A stretch of DNA of 35,896 nucleotides from Terriglobales bacterium (GCA_015655315.1 JAATFH010000561.1:1-35896), one strand, 5' to 3'; counted from the stretch's first letter, positions 1 to 9,270 are shown. A program made the numbers and translations. The notes: generated from the sequence alone by a model not told the origin.

Positions 1-39
1 AAAGAAAAACAGATCCTTCGCCTCGGCTCAGGATGACAA
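1..39. repeat. Dispersed intergenic repeat, copy 1 (aaagaaaaacagatccttcgcctcggctcaggatgacaa)
   Basis: Matches 19414..19452 at 37 of 39 positions; both copies are intergenic. Confidence 0.75.
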
Positions 40-127
40 CTCTTTGCTGAAATAAATACTTTCGCTTGCGCCTATATGTCGATACCGCCTAGAACCTTAC
101 CGGTTCAAATCACACGCATCCACAAAT

Positions 128-1876
128 TTACCGGTGCGGTTGAGTGGCAGGCGCCTGCGCGTCCGGCCTGGCTGATGACGTGTTGTCGTCGCTATTATCG
201 TCCTGATCCTGCCGGGCGCTATGAGGCGGTTCGAAGGGCTGCTTGATGCCCTTTTCGGCGGCGGCTTTGGTGTCGGGCTGTCCGTCGCGGACGGTCAATG
301 CGGTTTTGTATTCGACGACGGCCTCTTCGCGTTCTTCGCGGATATCGTGGATGCGTCCGAGATAGATGTGCGACCAGGCGAGCAGGCGCGGGTCGTTCGA
401 CAGGCGGATGGTTTCTCCGAAGCTCTTTTCTGCTTCATCCATGTGGCCTTGCATGACGTTGGTGAGGGCGAGGATGTAATCGGCGCGGCCGGGGTCAGGA
501 GTATGCTCGGCCAGCGCCTGCTGTGCCAGCTTTTCTGCGCCCGGGACGTCGCCCTGGTGCAGCTTGATCTCAGCCAGGTCGAGTCCGTGCGGCGTGCGGG
601 TGGCGTGGCGGATCACATCGGACGAGCCTTCTTCGGCGAAATGAATATCGCGGGCACGATGGGTCTGCTGGTCGATGTCCATGCCGTAGACCATGGGGCC
701 GATGGCTTCTTTCAAGCTGTCGGGCGTGCGTTCGAAGGCGATGAGCTGGTCATAGAAATACTGCGTGAGAACAAAGCCGGTGACCATGCTCTGGGTGACA
801 GCGTTCTGGCGAACAGCGGCAATACTCTGCAGCGATGCGTTGTGTTTCTGCGTTTCGCGCTCCAGATCGTTGCGGCGTACGTCGTCGGGAATCTTGTATT
901 CGGCGATGCCGGTATCCATGGTACGGGCTTCGATGGCGCGGATGAGGCACTCGATGACGAGTGAGACGATATCGCTGCGGTACTGGAAGTCGAGTGGCGC
1001 GTCGCGGACGGTCTTAAGGATGGGGAGCAGCCGGTCCATGGCCGAGGCGCGAGAGTAGAGCAGCGGCTCGATCACATAATGCAGGTAGGTATGGCGCGCT
1101 TCCTGCAAGTGAATCGTTCCGTTCACCGGAGAGGCGACCACGATGTAATCGGGACCATAGACACGGGCGTTGGTCTCCGACGGCGAGAGCATCGGCTCCA
1201 GCACAACAATGAAACGGGTGCCGCTGTAAGTGCTGGCAGGCATCTTGAGGTAGACATTGGTTTTCACGATCATCTGCGTGAGGGGATCGTGAAGCTTGGC
1301 GATCTGCTCCTCGTAGTCATTGTGGTTTGCGACCCAGACGAGGTGGAGCTCCGTAGCCTGCGCGAAGGTGCGCAGAAGAGGCAGCATGTCGAGCACCTGG
1401 GTGGAATCGGGCGGCATGTCGTCCTGGTCGACACTGAGGGCCAGTTCCGGAGGAGGAGTGAGATAGAGCGCGAGCGAGACGTATTGCGCGAGATCCCGGC
1501 TGGCTTCGCCCAGGTGGTGCTGGCTGACAAAGGCGCAGAGCTTATCGCGGGCATCGCGGGCAGCTTCAGACTGCTGCATGGCCTGGTTGACCTGATTACG
1601 AACTCGCGCACGGACTGGGTCGGAGTCGGCGAGGCCGTTGTCGTATCCACAGGCATTGAGCGCGACGGCTACGTCGAAAAGCGCTTCACTGGTTTGCAGA
1701 CTGACGGCCGGGCCCGCTGGGTCGACGAGAGCAGGCGGTTTTTCCGGGCGCAGCTGCTGGTTCGGCTGCTGCTTTGCAGGCAGCTTGGCGGCTTGCTGTG
1801 CCGTGGCCGGGAGCAGAGTCGAGGTGAAGAGGGAGGCGATGACGATGAAAGGGCGCAGATTCGAACAAAACGGCAT
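128..1876 (-). CDS. Secreted TPR-repeat protein
   Basis: 582-aa ORF with N-terminal signal peptide (FIVIASLFTSTLLPATAQQ) and C-terminal TPR-like segments (GDVPGAEKLAQQAL...DEAEKSFGETIRLSNDP...EEAVVEYKTAL). Confidence 0.85.
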   Translation of the reverse strand: MPFCSNLRPFIVIASLFTSTLLPATAQQAAKLPAKQQPNQQLRPEKPPALVDPAGPAVSLQTSEALFDVAVALNACGYDNGLADSDPVRARVRNQVNQAMQQSEAARDARDKLCAFVSQHHLGEASRDLAQYVSLALYLTPPPELALSVDQDDMPPDSTQVLDMLPLLRTFAQATELHLVWVANHNDYEEQIAKLHDPLTQMIVKTNVYLKMPASTYSGTRFIVVLEPMLSPSETNARVYGPDYIVVASPVNGTIHLQEARHTYLHYVIEPLLYSRASAMDRLLPILKTVRDAPLDFQYRSDIVSLVIECLIRAIEARTMDTGIAEYKIPDDVRRNDLERETQKHNASLQSIAAVRQNAVTQSMVTGFVLTQYFYDQLIAFERTPDSLKEAIGPMVYGMDIDQQTHRARDIHFAEEGSSDVIRHATRTPHGLDLAEIKLHQGDVPGAEKLAQQALAEHTPDPGRADYILALTNVMQGHMDEAEKSFGETIRLSNDPRLLAWSHIYLGRIHDIREEREEAVVEYKTALTVRDGQPDTKAAAEKGIKQPFEPPHSARQDQDDNSDDNTSSARPDAQAPATQPHR

Positions 1877-1923
1877 GTGGCTGGGAACTCTTCTGAAAGT
1901 CTATTGAAGCGCGTTTGTGGCGG

Positions 1924-3246
1924 TCAATCACCCGTTGGGGCGAGAACCGATTGGCTGATCGTCTTCTGACCCCAGCATTTACGCGAGATCCAGTAGAAGA
2001 GAGGGCCAGCGAGGGCGATAAGCAGTCCGAAAAGAAGAGCGGGAATATGCGCCATGCGCTCGTCGCGCGCGGCGTACATGACGTAACCGATCAGAAGAGC
2101 CGGGGAAACTCCGAGCGTGCAGGCCATGAAAAGGTTTCCAGCGCGGAAGGGGCGGGGAAGGTCGGGCTCCTTGAAGCGAAGAACGGCTAGAGCAACGAAT
2201 TCGAGCAGGAGACTGCTGCCATAGAGAATCAGGTCAATGGAGATGAGCTCTTCAAAACGGAAGCCAAGCGCTGCGGCCCAGGCGATGCCGCAGACGATGA
2301 TTGCCGCCCAGGGAACACCGCGCTTATTCCGCAACGTAAGCCACTGGGGAAGCATGCCATCCTGCGCGAGGACCATCGGCAGGCGTGTGTACGACATGAC
2401 GAGAGCATTGAACATGCCGAGTCCATTGAAGATGCCGCAAAGGACGATGGCGCCTGCGAGTATGGGACCGCCGAGGATGCGGGCTGCGTCAGTCCATGAG
2501 CCGGTGGAGAACTGGTTGACGGAAACACCCGCATAGGCGAGGGCGGCAACGGGCAGGATGTAGGAGATGGCGACGAGAGTGGTAGCCGCGATCATGGCAA
2601 GCGGATAGTTGCGGCGCGGGTTTTCTACCTCTTCCGCGACGGTGGTGGCGTTGTCCCACCCCATGTAGTTCCACAAAGCCACAATGATGGCGGTGTTGAT
2701 GCTGCCCCCGGTAAATGCGGCGGCGTGGTGCTGCCCATGCGGACCATGCAGAAAAGCGAGAACTGTAAGTACGGCGAAGGGAGAGAGTAGCAGGATGAAG
2801 AGCGTAACAGAGCCCCGTCCAACCGAAGGCGCACCGCAGAGATTCCAGAGGCAACAGGCTGTGACCATGGCAACTTCCCAGACGATGCCGCGCGAGCCTG
2901 CCGTCCACGAGGGAAGAATTTTCCCGAGGTAAAGCACAAAGATCGTCGGGTAGATCGCCATGTCGAAGATGCTGGCCGTCAGCGAGAGCCAGGCTTCCTG
3001 ATATCCCCAGAAGGGACCCATGGCGCGGCGTACCCAGACGTAGAATCCGCCTTCGGACGGAATGGCGCTGGCCAGCTCGCCGAGCATGAGCGCAGTGGGG
3101 AAGCTCCAGAGAAACGGGAAAATGAACAGGATGATGAGAGCTTTGGTGTAACCGGCACCGCCAAGGATGTCCTCAATGCCGTAAGGGCCGCCCGACACCA
3201 TAAAGTATGTCGCGGCGATAAGAGGCACGAGGCGCATGCGGCGCAT
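1924..3246 (-). CDS. APC-family amino acid/polyamine permease
   Basis: 440-aa multi-TM ORF with APC-like motifs (MVSGGPYGIEDILGGAG, GELASAIPSEGGFYVWVRRAMGPFWGYQEAW, NYMGWDNATTVAEEVENPRRNYPLAM). Confidence 0.88.
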   Translation of the reverse strand: MRRMRLVPLIAATYFMVSGGPYGIEDILGGAGYTKALIILFIFPFLWSFPTALMLGELASAIPSEGGFYVWVRRAMGPFWGYQEAWLSLTASIFDMAIYPTIFVLYLGKILPSWTAGSRGIVWEVAMVTACCLWNLCGAPSVGRGSVTLFILLLSPFAVLTVLAFLHGPHGQHHAAAFTGGSINTAIIVALWNYMGWDNATTVAEEVENPRRNYPLAMIAATTLVAISYILPVAALAYAGVSVNQFSTGSWTDAARILGGPILAGAIVLCGIFNGLGMFNALVMSYTRLPMVLAQDGMLPQWLTLRNKRGVPWAAIIVCGIAWAAALGFRFEELISIDLILYGSSLLLEFVALAVLRFKEPDLPRPFRAGNLFMACTLGVSPALLIGYVMYAARDERMAHIPALLFGLLIALAGPLFYWISRKCWGQKTISQSVLAPTGD

Positions 3247-3352
3247 ACGGGATTTCGGCTTTGGCGGTGCAGCAGCGGCGTTGACTTCGGGTTCCTCCGG
3301 GAAGGCACAGCTCTACACGAACTTTAAAGGAAACGGAGAGGAAATTTGCAAG

Positions 3353-3390
3353 AAAAAGCGGCAGCCCGCCGGGAAGGCGAGTCTGCCGCT
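3353..3390 (-). terminator. Intrinsic terminator of the stress-protein gene
   Basis: Inverted repeat agcggcag (3357-3364)/ctgccgct (3383-3390), with a run of T on the minus strand immediately after it and just downstream of the 3409 stop. Confidence 0.7.
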
Positions 3391-3408
3391 GTGCCAGCCG
3401 AAAGTGCT

Positions 3409-4296
3409 TTAAGATGCCTTGCGGCTGGGAACGTCGGATCCGGAAAGATGACCGGGATACACGCGAGAGAGCTGGCCGAAGACGCGAACGCGCTCTCCGG
3501 GAATATCGCTCCACCGGCTAGCTTCCGTGGCTGATTCGTAGCGGAGGCGGCCGTGGTTGCGCTCAAGAACGCGTTCCGCATCGGCAAGCCGTCCTGCCGC
3601 ATCAACGGAGACGATTGCGCCGCCCAGCTGCAGGTCGCCAACCAGCGATCGGGCGTTGGATTGGTTCACGCCCATTCCAGAGAACGCTCCTTCAAAGGCA
3701 GCGCCGGAATAGTTGTAGTCGTAGTTGTCAGGGAAAGTGGCCAGATGGCCCTCGCCGGTGCCGAAGTTCATGCTGGTTTCGCTGGCGACGCCTTTACCTC
3801 GGCCCTCGATTGCTGCATCGCTGTTGAAGAGATCTTTCAGTTTTTGCCACCAGCTGTTTTCGTCTCGCTCTTCGTGGAAACCGCCGGTAGCAGGAAGTGG
3901 ATTGGCCACAGTTGTGTTCGTTTCTATAGGTCCGGTCGAGTGATGGTGGGGAATCTCCGAACCTGGGATGGGGCCGGGTCGGCCTGCTCCGCTTATGATG
4001 CTGCCGGAGCCGGTAGAAAGGCCGGCGGGCGTGACAGCGCTCGTGTCGGACGTCGGCCCTGAGCCTAAGGTGTCCGAGTCGATTGCAGAGTGTACCGTTT
4101 TGCTGCCAATTTCCTCCGTGTCCGTGGTGGCTGCAGTGCTGGAATTTCCATGACCGCTGCGAAATGCGGCGCCAATCTGACGAGGCTCGAATTGTTCGGC
4201 GAGAAGATCGTCGATCGCGCGTTGCGCGTCTGAACCATCTGCGAAATAGGCGACTACCACTTCGTTTGCAATATTTGTGCGTGTTTCGGGAACCAT
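3409..4296 (-). CDS. General stress protein with N-terminal YflT-like domain
   Basis: 295 aa; EVVVAYFADGSDAQRAIDDLLAEQFEPRQIGAAFR at the N-terminus and a second alpha/beta segment (GGAIVSVDAAGRLADAERVLERNHGRLRYE). Confidence 0.7.
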   Translation of the reverse strand: MVPETRTNIANEVVVAYFADGSDAQRAIDDLLAEQFEPRQIGAAFRSGHGNSSTAATTDTEEIGSKTVHSAIDSDTLGSGPTSDTSAVTPAGLSTGSGSIISGAGRPGPIPGSEIPHHHSTGPIETNTTVANPLPATGGFHEERDENSWWQKLKDLFNSDAAIEGRGKGVASETSMNFGTGEGHLATFPDNYDYNYSGAAFEGAFSGMGVNQSNARSLVGDLQLGGAIVSVDAAGRLADAERVLERNHGRLRYESATEASRWSDIPGERVRVFGQLSRVYPGHLSGSDVPSRKAS

Positions 4297-4470
4297 GAAA
4301 GAACCTCCGCGTTGGTAGAGAACTTGCCAGGCCGTAAGGCCTTCTTGATTGGTACGATGCGAGGCAAAATTAGCAGGAGTCCTGGGAAGACCACAAAAAG
4401 AATAGGTTATAAATGGTTGCCCGCGGCGCGCGAAGAAGCTGTTCCTATATAATCAGGAGCACAGACAGTC

Positions 4471-4563
4471 GGAGAGATGGCCGAGAGGCTGAAGGCGGCG
4501 GTTTGCTAAACCGTTATAGGGTCTAAAGCTCTATCGAGGGTTCGAATCCCTCTCTCTCCGCCA
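4471..4563 (+). tRNA. tRNA-Ser (anticodon GCT), CCA encoded
   Basis: Acceptor arms ggagaga/tctctcc, anticodon loop tttGCTaaa, long class II variable arm, TTCGAATC T-loop, then G-CCA. Confidence 0.95.
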
Positions 4564-4564
4564 T
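4544..4564. repeat. att core, tRNA-proximal copy (attL)
   Basis: gaatccctctctctccgccat, identical to 15865-15885. Confidence 0.9.
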
Positions 4565-5594
4565 GCTTCCTGCCAAGTTCTCAAATAATGGGACCAGCAT
4601 CGGCACCAGCACACTCTCCTCAGGCGTGGCCACGTTGAATATCACTTCGCTGCCCGTTGGCACTAACAGCCTCACGGCGAGCTATGCCGGAGATGCCAAT
4701 TTCACAACCGCCAGTTCATCGGCGATATCGGTTGTGGTGGCCTCGGCAGTTCCTTCCGTGACACTATCACCCGCGAGCCTGACATTTGCTTCGCAAGACA
4801 CCGGGACAATTAGTACGGCCCAGACCGTCACCTTGACCAACTCGGGCCAGGCCGCCTTGAACATCACGTCCATCTCGGCCTCGGGAGACTTCGCCGAAAC
4901 CAACACCTGCGGCACAAGCGTGGCGGCGGGCGCGAATTGCATCATCTCAGTGACCTTCTCGCCCACCACGGCGGGAACCCGTACCGGAACCCTCAGCATC
5001 ATCAACAATGCTGCCGGTTCGCCACAGACAGTGGCCCTGACCGGGACGGGATCGAATGTCGGTATTTCCAGCACCTCGACCGGGCTTACCATTGCTTCGG
5101 CCGGCGGGTCGGCAACAGCCAGCATCCAGATCTCGGCAGGCGGAGACTTCTCCGGGACCGTCAACCTGACCTGCGCCGTGAAGTATCAGGGAACCGGAAC
5201 GCCAACCGACGCTCCGACCTGCAGCCTCAATCCAGCGCAGGAGCAGGTTTCGTCAGGATTGCCGGTATCCGCGACACTGACGGTAACGACCACGGCAGCC
5301 GGATCGTCGGCCCGATTGGATAACTGGCTATTCCATTCGGGAGCCGCTCTGGCCGCAGTCCTCTTTTGCGGATTCGTGCCTCGCCGGCGCTGGCGTGGAA
5401 TGGCATTGCTTGCCCTTCTGTGCGTCATCGGGGTATGCGCGATTGTGGGTTGTGGCGGAGGCAGCTCAACCGGAGGAGGTGGCGCTACTCCGCCTTTAAA
5501 TCCTGGCACAACGACCGGGAGCTATGGCGTCACTGTAACGGCGACGAGCGGCACGATTAGTGCCTCTACAACGATCCCGCTTTCTGTGCAATAG
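4563..5594 (+). pseudogene. 5'-truncated Ig-like (Big_3_5-type)/choice-of-anchor D surface protein fragment
   Basis: ORF begins mid-repeat (AKFSNNGTSIGTSTLSSGVATLNITSLPVGTNSLTASYAGDANF) and uses an ATG overlapping the tRNA CCA. It continues with SLTFASQDTGTISTAQTVTLTNSGQAALNITSISASGDF, a TM/PRRRW segment and GCGGGSSTGGGG typical of acidobacterial surface proteins. Confidence 0.75.
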
Positions 5595-5633
5595 AACTAT
5601 CCCTAATGACGGACAGCATTGACCTCATCAACT

Positions 5634-5675
5634 CTTATGACTGCGGGTGCCGCCCTTGGCACCCGCAGTCATAAG
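5634..5675. terminator. Very strong hairpin (18-bp perfect stem, 6-nt loop)
   Basis: cttatgactgcgggtgcc / gccctt / ggcacccgcagtcataag, about 40 bp after the Ig-like fragment stop. Confidence 0.65.
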
Positions 5676-5717
5676 AACATGACTTTTTCACAGCGAGGAG
5701 CAAAGCCAGTTAAGAAG

Positions 5718-6077
5718 ATGAGACTGTACGCGCTAACTGCTGCATTCTATGCACTTCTTTCCATTGTCCCGGCATATGCGGCGTGGGGGCCGTGGCAAGC
5801 CCTGGGAGACGGAAATGTGCAGGTCAGCTTCAGTCAGGTGAACAACGACACCTGCACGTGGCGTATCAAGAATATCGGTTCAAATACGCTAGCCAGATTC
5901 GACTTCAGCTACACCTACGTGCCAGCAGATAGCCCCTCCTCAGAGAAGACCGACAAGGACATTCTGCCTTATCCCTTGAAGCCTGGCGCATCAGTCGGAG
6001 GATGGACCGTATATTCCGCCAACACGCAACATTGCCCAGCGACGCTCGGCGTCCTAAAACTGGAAAGGAGCAACTGA
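5718..6077 (+). CDS. Small secreted protein of unknown function
   Basis: ORF listed from 5619; an internal ATG at 5718 gives a clean signal peptide (MRLYALTAAFYALLSIVPAYAAWGPW). Confidence 0.6.
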   Translation: MRLYALTAAFYALLSIVPAYAAWGPWQALGDGNVQVSFSQVNNDTCTWRIKNIGSNTLARFDFSYTYVPADSPSSEKTDKDILPYPLKPGASVGGWTVYSANTQHCPATLGVLKLERSN

Positions 6078-6177
6078 TGATGTTGGGAGGGAGAGGTTGA
6101 GGAACCGAGTCAGCCGATCGAACAATGAGCACTCCGCGTCGTTCGCGGGTGCCGGAGCTGCTAGTCCTGGAGTCCTT

Positions 6178-6603
6178 TCAGAAAGGGAGCTCGTCATCAT
6201 CCGATGCCGGCGTGACGGTATCCACCGGCTTGAAGTGCAGGTTCGATTTCTCGAATCCATAAAGGATAAATGGAGTCTCCAACTCGGCAACTCCCTTCTC
6301 CATTAGCACTGTAATCGACATAATAAGGGTTCCGGCGATCAAAGTAGTGCAGGCAGCGACGGCTCATTCAGTTAACCAGAAGCGCACCAAAGCGGCAATA
6401 GATAGTATTGAACCTGAATATGGAGGTAGGAACTCAACTAATGCTGAGGGATCGTGAGAAAGCCGTTGGGTCTGATCAAATAGAGCGGAGAGCCGACGAC
6501 TCATGGATATCAGATGGTTCGTTCGAGAGACCGGGTGTTGCTGGTTGGCCGGCAGGAAGTCCGGAGCATCACTTAAGTCGCACTTAGCTACACGGACGAA
6601 CAA
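6178..6603 (-). pseudogene. Small membrane protein reading frame interrupted by one in-frame TGA
   Basis: ORF 6364..6603 ends ...SGSILSIAALVRFWLTE*. The same frame continues AVAACTTLIAGTLIMSITVLMEKGVAELETPFILYGFEKSNLHFKPVDTVTPASDDDELPF* to 6178. Confidence 0.4.
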
Positions 6604-6618
6604 GAAGTTCGGTCCAGA

Positions 6619-7047
6619 CTATTGCTTGACGCAGATGAACGACTTCGATGGCGACTGGATATTCTGATGGCTTGAGCCCTTCGACCCTGGCATTTCTCGC
6701 TCTGGCGCTGCGCCCGGGATCGAGTTCGGAGGCAAAGCGCAGCGCTTGCGAGAACAAATTTGCTTTGGGCTGAGCACCATTGCGTATTCATCCCACAACG
6801 CAATAGCCTGCTCACGACCAACTAAGCACGGTTTACCGTCGAATGTCACTTCTATCGGCTTCTCATTCAGGTTCTTAACCTGATCAGGTGCTGTCCCAAT
6901 CGCTTTTTCCACCATTTCGAGTACTGTTGGCCAAATCTCACTAACCTTGCCATTGAGAAAGAAGTTGAAGGTAACATAATCCGGAATGCGTTTGAGAGCG
7001 GCGACCTGTTCCGCCACTTCATCAAGCTGACTCGATAAATTACTCAT
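6619..7047 (-). CDS. Hypothetical protein
   Basis: 142-aa ORF MSNLSSQLDEVAEQVAALKRIPDYVTFNFFLNGKVSEIWPTVLEMVEKA...; C-terminal third is low quality and may be altered. Confidence 0.5.
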   Translation of the reverse strand: MSNLSSQLDEVAEQVAALKRIPDYVTFNFFLNGKVSEIWPTVLEMVEKAIGTAPDQVKNLNEKPIEVTFDGKPCLVGREQAIALWDEYAMVLSPKQICSRKRCALPPNSIPGAAPEREMPGSKGSSHQNIQSPSKSFICVKQ

Positions 7048-7411
7048 ATTCCGGAGTTTAGCAAATATGGTTTCCTTATAACGGTACTGCCGCTGGGATT
7101 TCCGCGCAGGTCCGTTATGAGCGTGTCTGCACCCTACAGTCGGGCTTCGATTGCCGAATAAGGAATCCGTTACAAATATCCGTCAGTTCTTAAGCCTGCA
7201 ACAGATATGACCACCCCTTGGCAGTTACGGGCCTAATGCTTTTGCGATCACGAGAAGAGAACATCCGATTTCACCGCTGCGCGCAGGCGGACTAGGGCGC
7301 CTTCACTTGCCCGATCTAGAGGATCGGCTTCACACCTATCACCGCTGAAGTCTCCGAACAGCGTAAGGACTTCCACACATAAGCAGTGACCGATTTTAGG
7401 GTCCTGGGATC

Positions 7412-7440
7412 GCGACATTTGGCGGTATAATAAGCGACAT
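7412..7440 (+). promoter_or_regulatory. Putative promoter/operator of the Xre-RES operon
   Basis: TATAAT at 7426-7431 flanked by direct repeats gcgacat (7412-7418 and 7434-7440), just upstream of the Xre start at 7442. Confidence 0.45.
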
Positions 7441-7441
7441 A

Positions 7442-7879
7442 ATGGTAAACGAGCTAACAGCGATCGTGGACGAGCTCGGCGGCGAATCCGCCTTCGGGAG
7501 AATTGTTCGCACAGATGAAGATATGAGTAGCGCCATTCGGGAGGGTTTTCCTCACTCGGCTGTCGAAGGCTTTCTTGAGTCTTCGGGACTTTCCATGCAG
7601 GAGATTGCGTCGAGTCTTGATCTGAGCTTGCGTAGTCTCCAACGCCGCAGACATGAGGGACGTCTGGCACGATATGAATCGGATCGCTTGTACCGACTCG
7701 CCAGGCTTGTCGCGCTGGCCGATCACTTCCTTGGTGATCATGATGTAGCCGTCGAGTGGCTGAGACGGCCCAATCATGCACTTGGAGGCGTGGCTCCGCT
7801 GAAGATCGTTGATACCGAACTCGGAGCTCGCCAGGTTGAAAACGTTCTCGGTCGAATCGGATACGGTGGAGTCAGTTGA
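7442..7879 (+). CDS. Xre/MbcA/ParS-type antitoxin (DUF2384-like)
   Basis: 145 aa; HTH-like GFLESSGLSMQEIASSLDLSLRSLQRRR and C-terminal toxin-binding region LVALADHFLGDHDVAVEWLRRPNHALGGVAPLKIVDTELGARQVENVLGRIGYG. Confidence 0.9.
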   Translation: MVNELTAIVDELGGESAFGRIVRTDEDMSSAIREGFPHSAVEGFLESSGLSMQEIASSLDLSLRSLQRRRHEGRLARYESDRLYRLARLVALADHFLGDHDVAVEWLRRPNHALGGVAPLKIVDTELGARQVENVLGRIGYGGVS

Positions 7880-8343
7880 CGACCGTCTACCGTCTGCTTC
7901 GAAGACCATTTGCTGCTACTCCATTCGACGGTGAAGGAAGCTATCTCTATGGTGGCCGCTGGTCCCGTCCCGGGACGCGTCTCGTTTATACGGCAGAGCA
8001 TCTGTCACTCGCTATGATCGAGTATCTGGTGCATATCGATCCTGATCGGCCTCCGAAGGACCTTATGCTCGCTAAAGCGGAGATACCGGATGAGGTAAGC
8101 CGCACACAATATCGCGTCGAAGATCTTCCGCAGGGCTGGCGAACGTATCCGGCGCCAGCCTTTCTTGCTGATCTTGGTGCAAACTTTGTGAAGAAAGCAG
8201 AGGCCGCAGTGCTAATCGTGCCATCGGCTCTGGCGACTACTGAAAACAACTGGTTGTTGAATCCGGCTCATCCGGACTTTCGACTGATCAAGACTCTCGA
8301 GGCCGAACCATTTCAATATGATCCGCGACTGCTTCGAGCTTAA
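7876..8343 (+). CDS. RES-domain toxin (predicted NAD+-consuming)
   Basis: 155 aa; YRLLRRPFAATPFDGEGSYLYGGRWSRPGTRLVYTAEHLSLAMIEYLVHID is the RES fold signature; TTGA overlap with the antitoxin stop. Confidence 0.9.
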   Translation: MTTVYRLLRRPFAATPFDGEGSYLYGGRWSRPGTRLVYTAEHLSLAMIEYLVHIDPDRPPKDLMLAKAEIPDEVSRTQYRVEDLPQGWRTYPAPAFLADLGANFVKKAEAAVLIVPSALATTENNWLLNPAHPDFRLIKTLEAEPFQYDPRLLRA

Positions 8344-8661
8344 AAGACGCGCCGGCTATAAGTCGATGCGGGTACCCCCGCGTGACTCGGCTATAGTTGG
8401 CAGGGCTCGGTCGGGCGCCGACGACTCGAAAAACCACCTCTACCAAACATTCCCCTATTTGCTATACAGAGATCTAGTTCTGGAAAGGGAGCCAGCGCTT
8501 AGATGTTTTAGCATATCAAGATAGCAGCGCGTCGCGAATCCCAGCCGACGCCTCTTTGAACTTAAGAAGCAGTCAACAGTTTCTTGGCCCGTTTTTACTG
8601 ATTCTTCCGCTCTCCGGATTGCAGGCGTTCCAATACCTGCAATTCAGCAAGGAGAACGGTA

Positions 8662-9033
8662 ATGCACCATACGTCACGCAAATTCGCCACGGCTTTCGGT
8701 CTGCTCTTGATGCTTGCGATAACCGGTTTTGTGGGGCATGCTCAGGATCAGCATACGCTCCAACTTGAGAACAACTCCGGATATGACATTTACGAAGTTC
8801 ATCTTTCTCCAACTCGTAGTAGCTTCTGGGGACGTGATCTTCTAGATGACGATGTCCTTCGATCCGGTCAACTACTGAACATTCGCCGAGTGGATTCCTG
8901 CGACTACGACATGAAGCTCGTCGATGAGGATGGCGATGAATGTATTCGTCAGATCACCATTCATAGCGATCGAACGTGGAATATCACACCTGATAGGCTC
9001 CTAGGATGTGAATTGCATCAGCTCTCACACTAA
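8662..9033 (+). CDS. Small secreted protein of unknown function
   Basis: 123 aa with signal peptide (FATAFGLLLMLAITGFVGHAQ) and LENNSGYDIYEVHLSPTRSSFWGRDLLDDDVLRSGQ. Confidence 0.75.
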   Translation: MHHTSRKFATAFGLLLMLAITGFVGHAQDQHTLQLENNSGYDIYEVHLSPTRSSFWGRDLLDDDVLRSGQLLNIRRVDSCDYDMKLVDEDGDECIRQITIHSDRTWNITPDRLLGCELHQLSH

Positions 9034-9049
9034 AGCCAAGGAAAGTTCC

Positions 9050-9094
9050 GGTCAGAAGGACGAGGCCAGAATCTCCCGCCTCGTCCTTCTGACC
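9050..9094 (+). terminator. Hairpin terminator (17-bp perfect stem, 11-nt loop)
   Basis: ggtcagaaggacgaggc (9050-9066)/gcctcgtccttctgacc (9078-9094), directly after the 9033 stop. Confidence 0.7.
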
Positions 9095-9264
9095 TTCTTC
9101 CAACACACGCCCGCGCCCAGATTGCAGTGAATGCTGATAGTAGATGGCCCCATACCGATTCCGAAATCGCAAGTGGGTGGATTGCCAATCTTCAGTTTTC
9201 GCATGATCGCTAAACCTTGATGCAACTTTCTGATTCCCACTGACTCTAATGCCTTAAGTCGGGC

Positions 9265-9270
9265 TATAAT
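9265..9270 (+). promoter_or_regulatory. Candidate -10 box (TATAAT) upstream of the sigma factor
   Basis: TATAAT 24 nt upstream of the 9294 start. Confidence 0.35.

Noticed and set aside
221-1969. Plus-strand ORFs 221..964 and 1079..1969
   Set aside because: Antisense to the convincing 582-aa TPR protein; composition typical of shadow frames.
3553-4062. Plus-strand 169-aa ORF opposite the stress protein
   Set aside because: Antisense shadow frame; no motif or supporting RBS.
6364-6366. Selenocysteine readthrough at the in-frame TGA of the small membrane ORF
   Set aside because: No SECIS-like hairpin evident just downstream and no known selenoprotein family; decay is simpler.
7248-7909. Minus-strand ORFs 7248..7781 and 7454..7909
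   Set aside because: Overlap the well-supported Xre antitoxin on the other strand; no recognisable domain.
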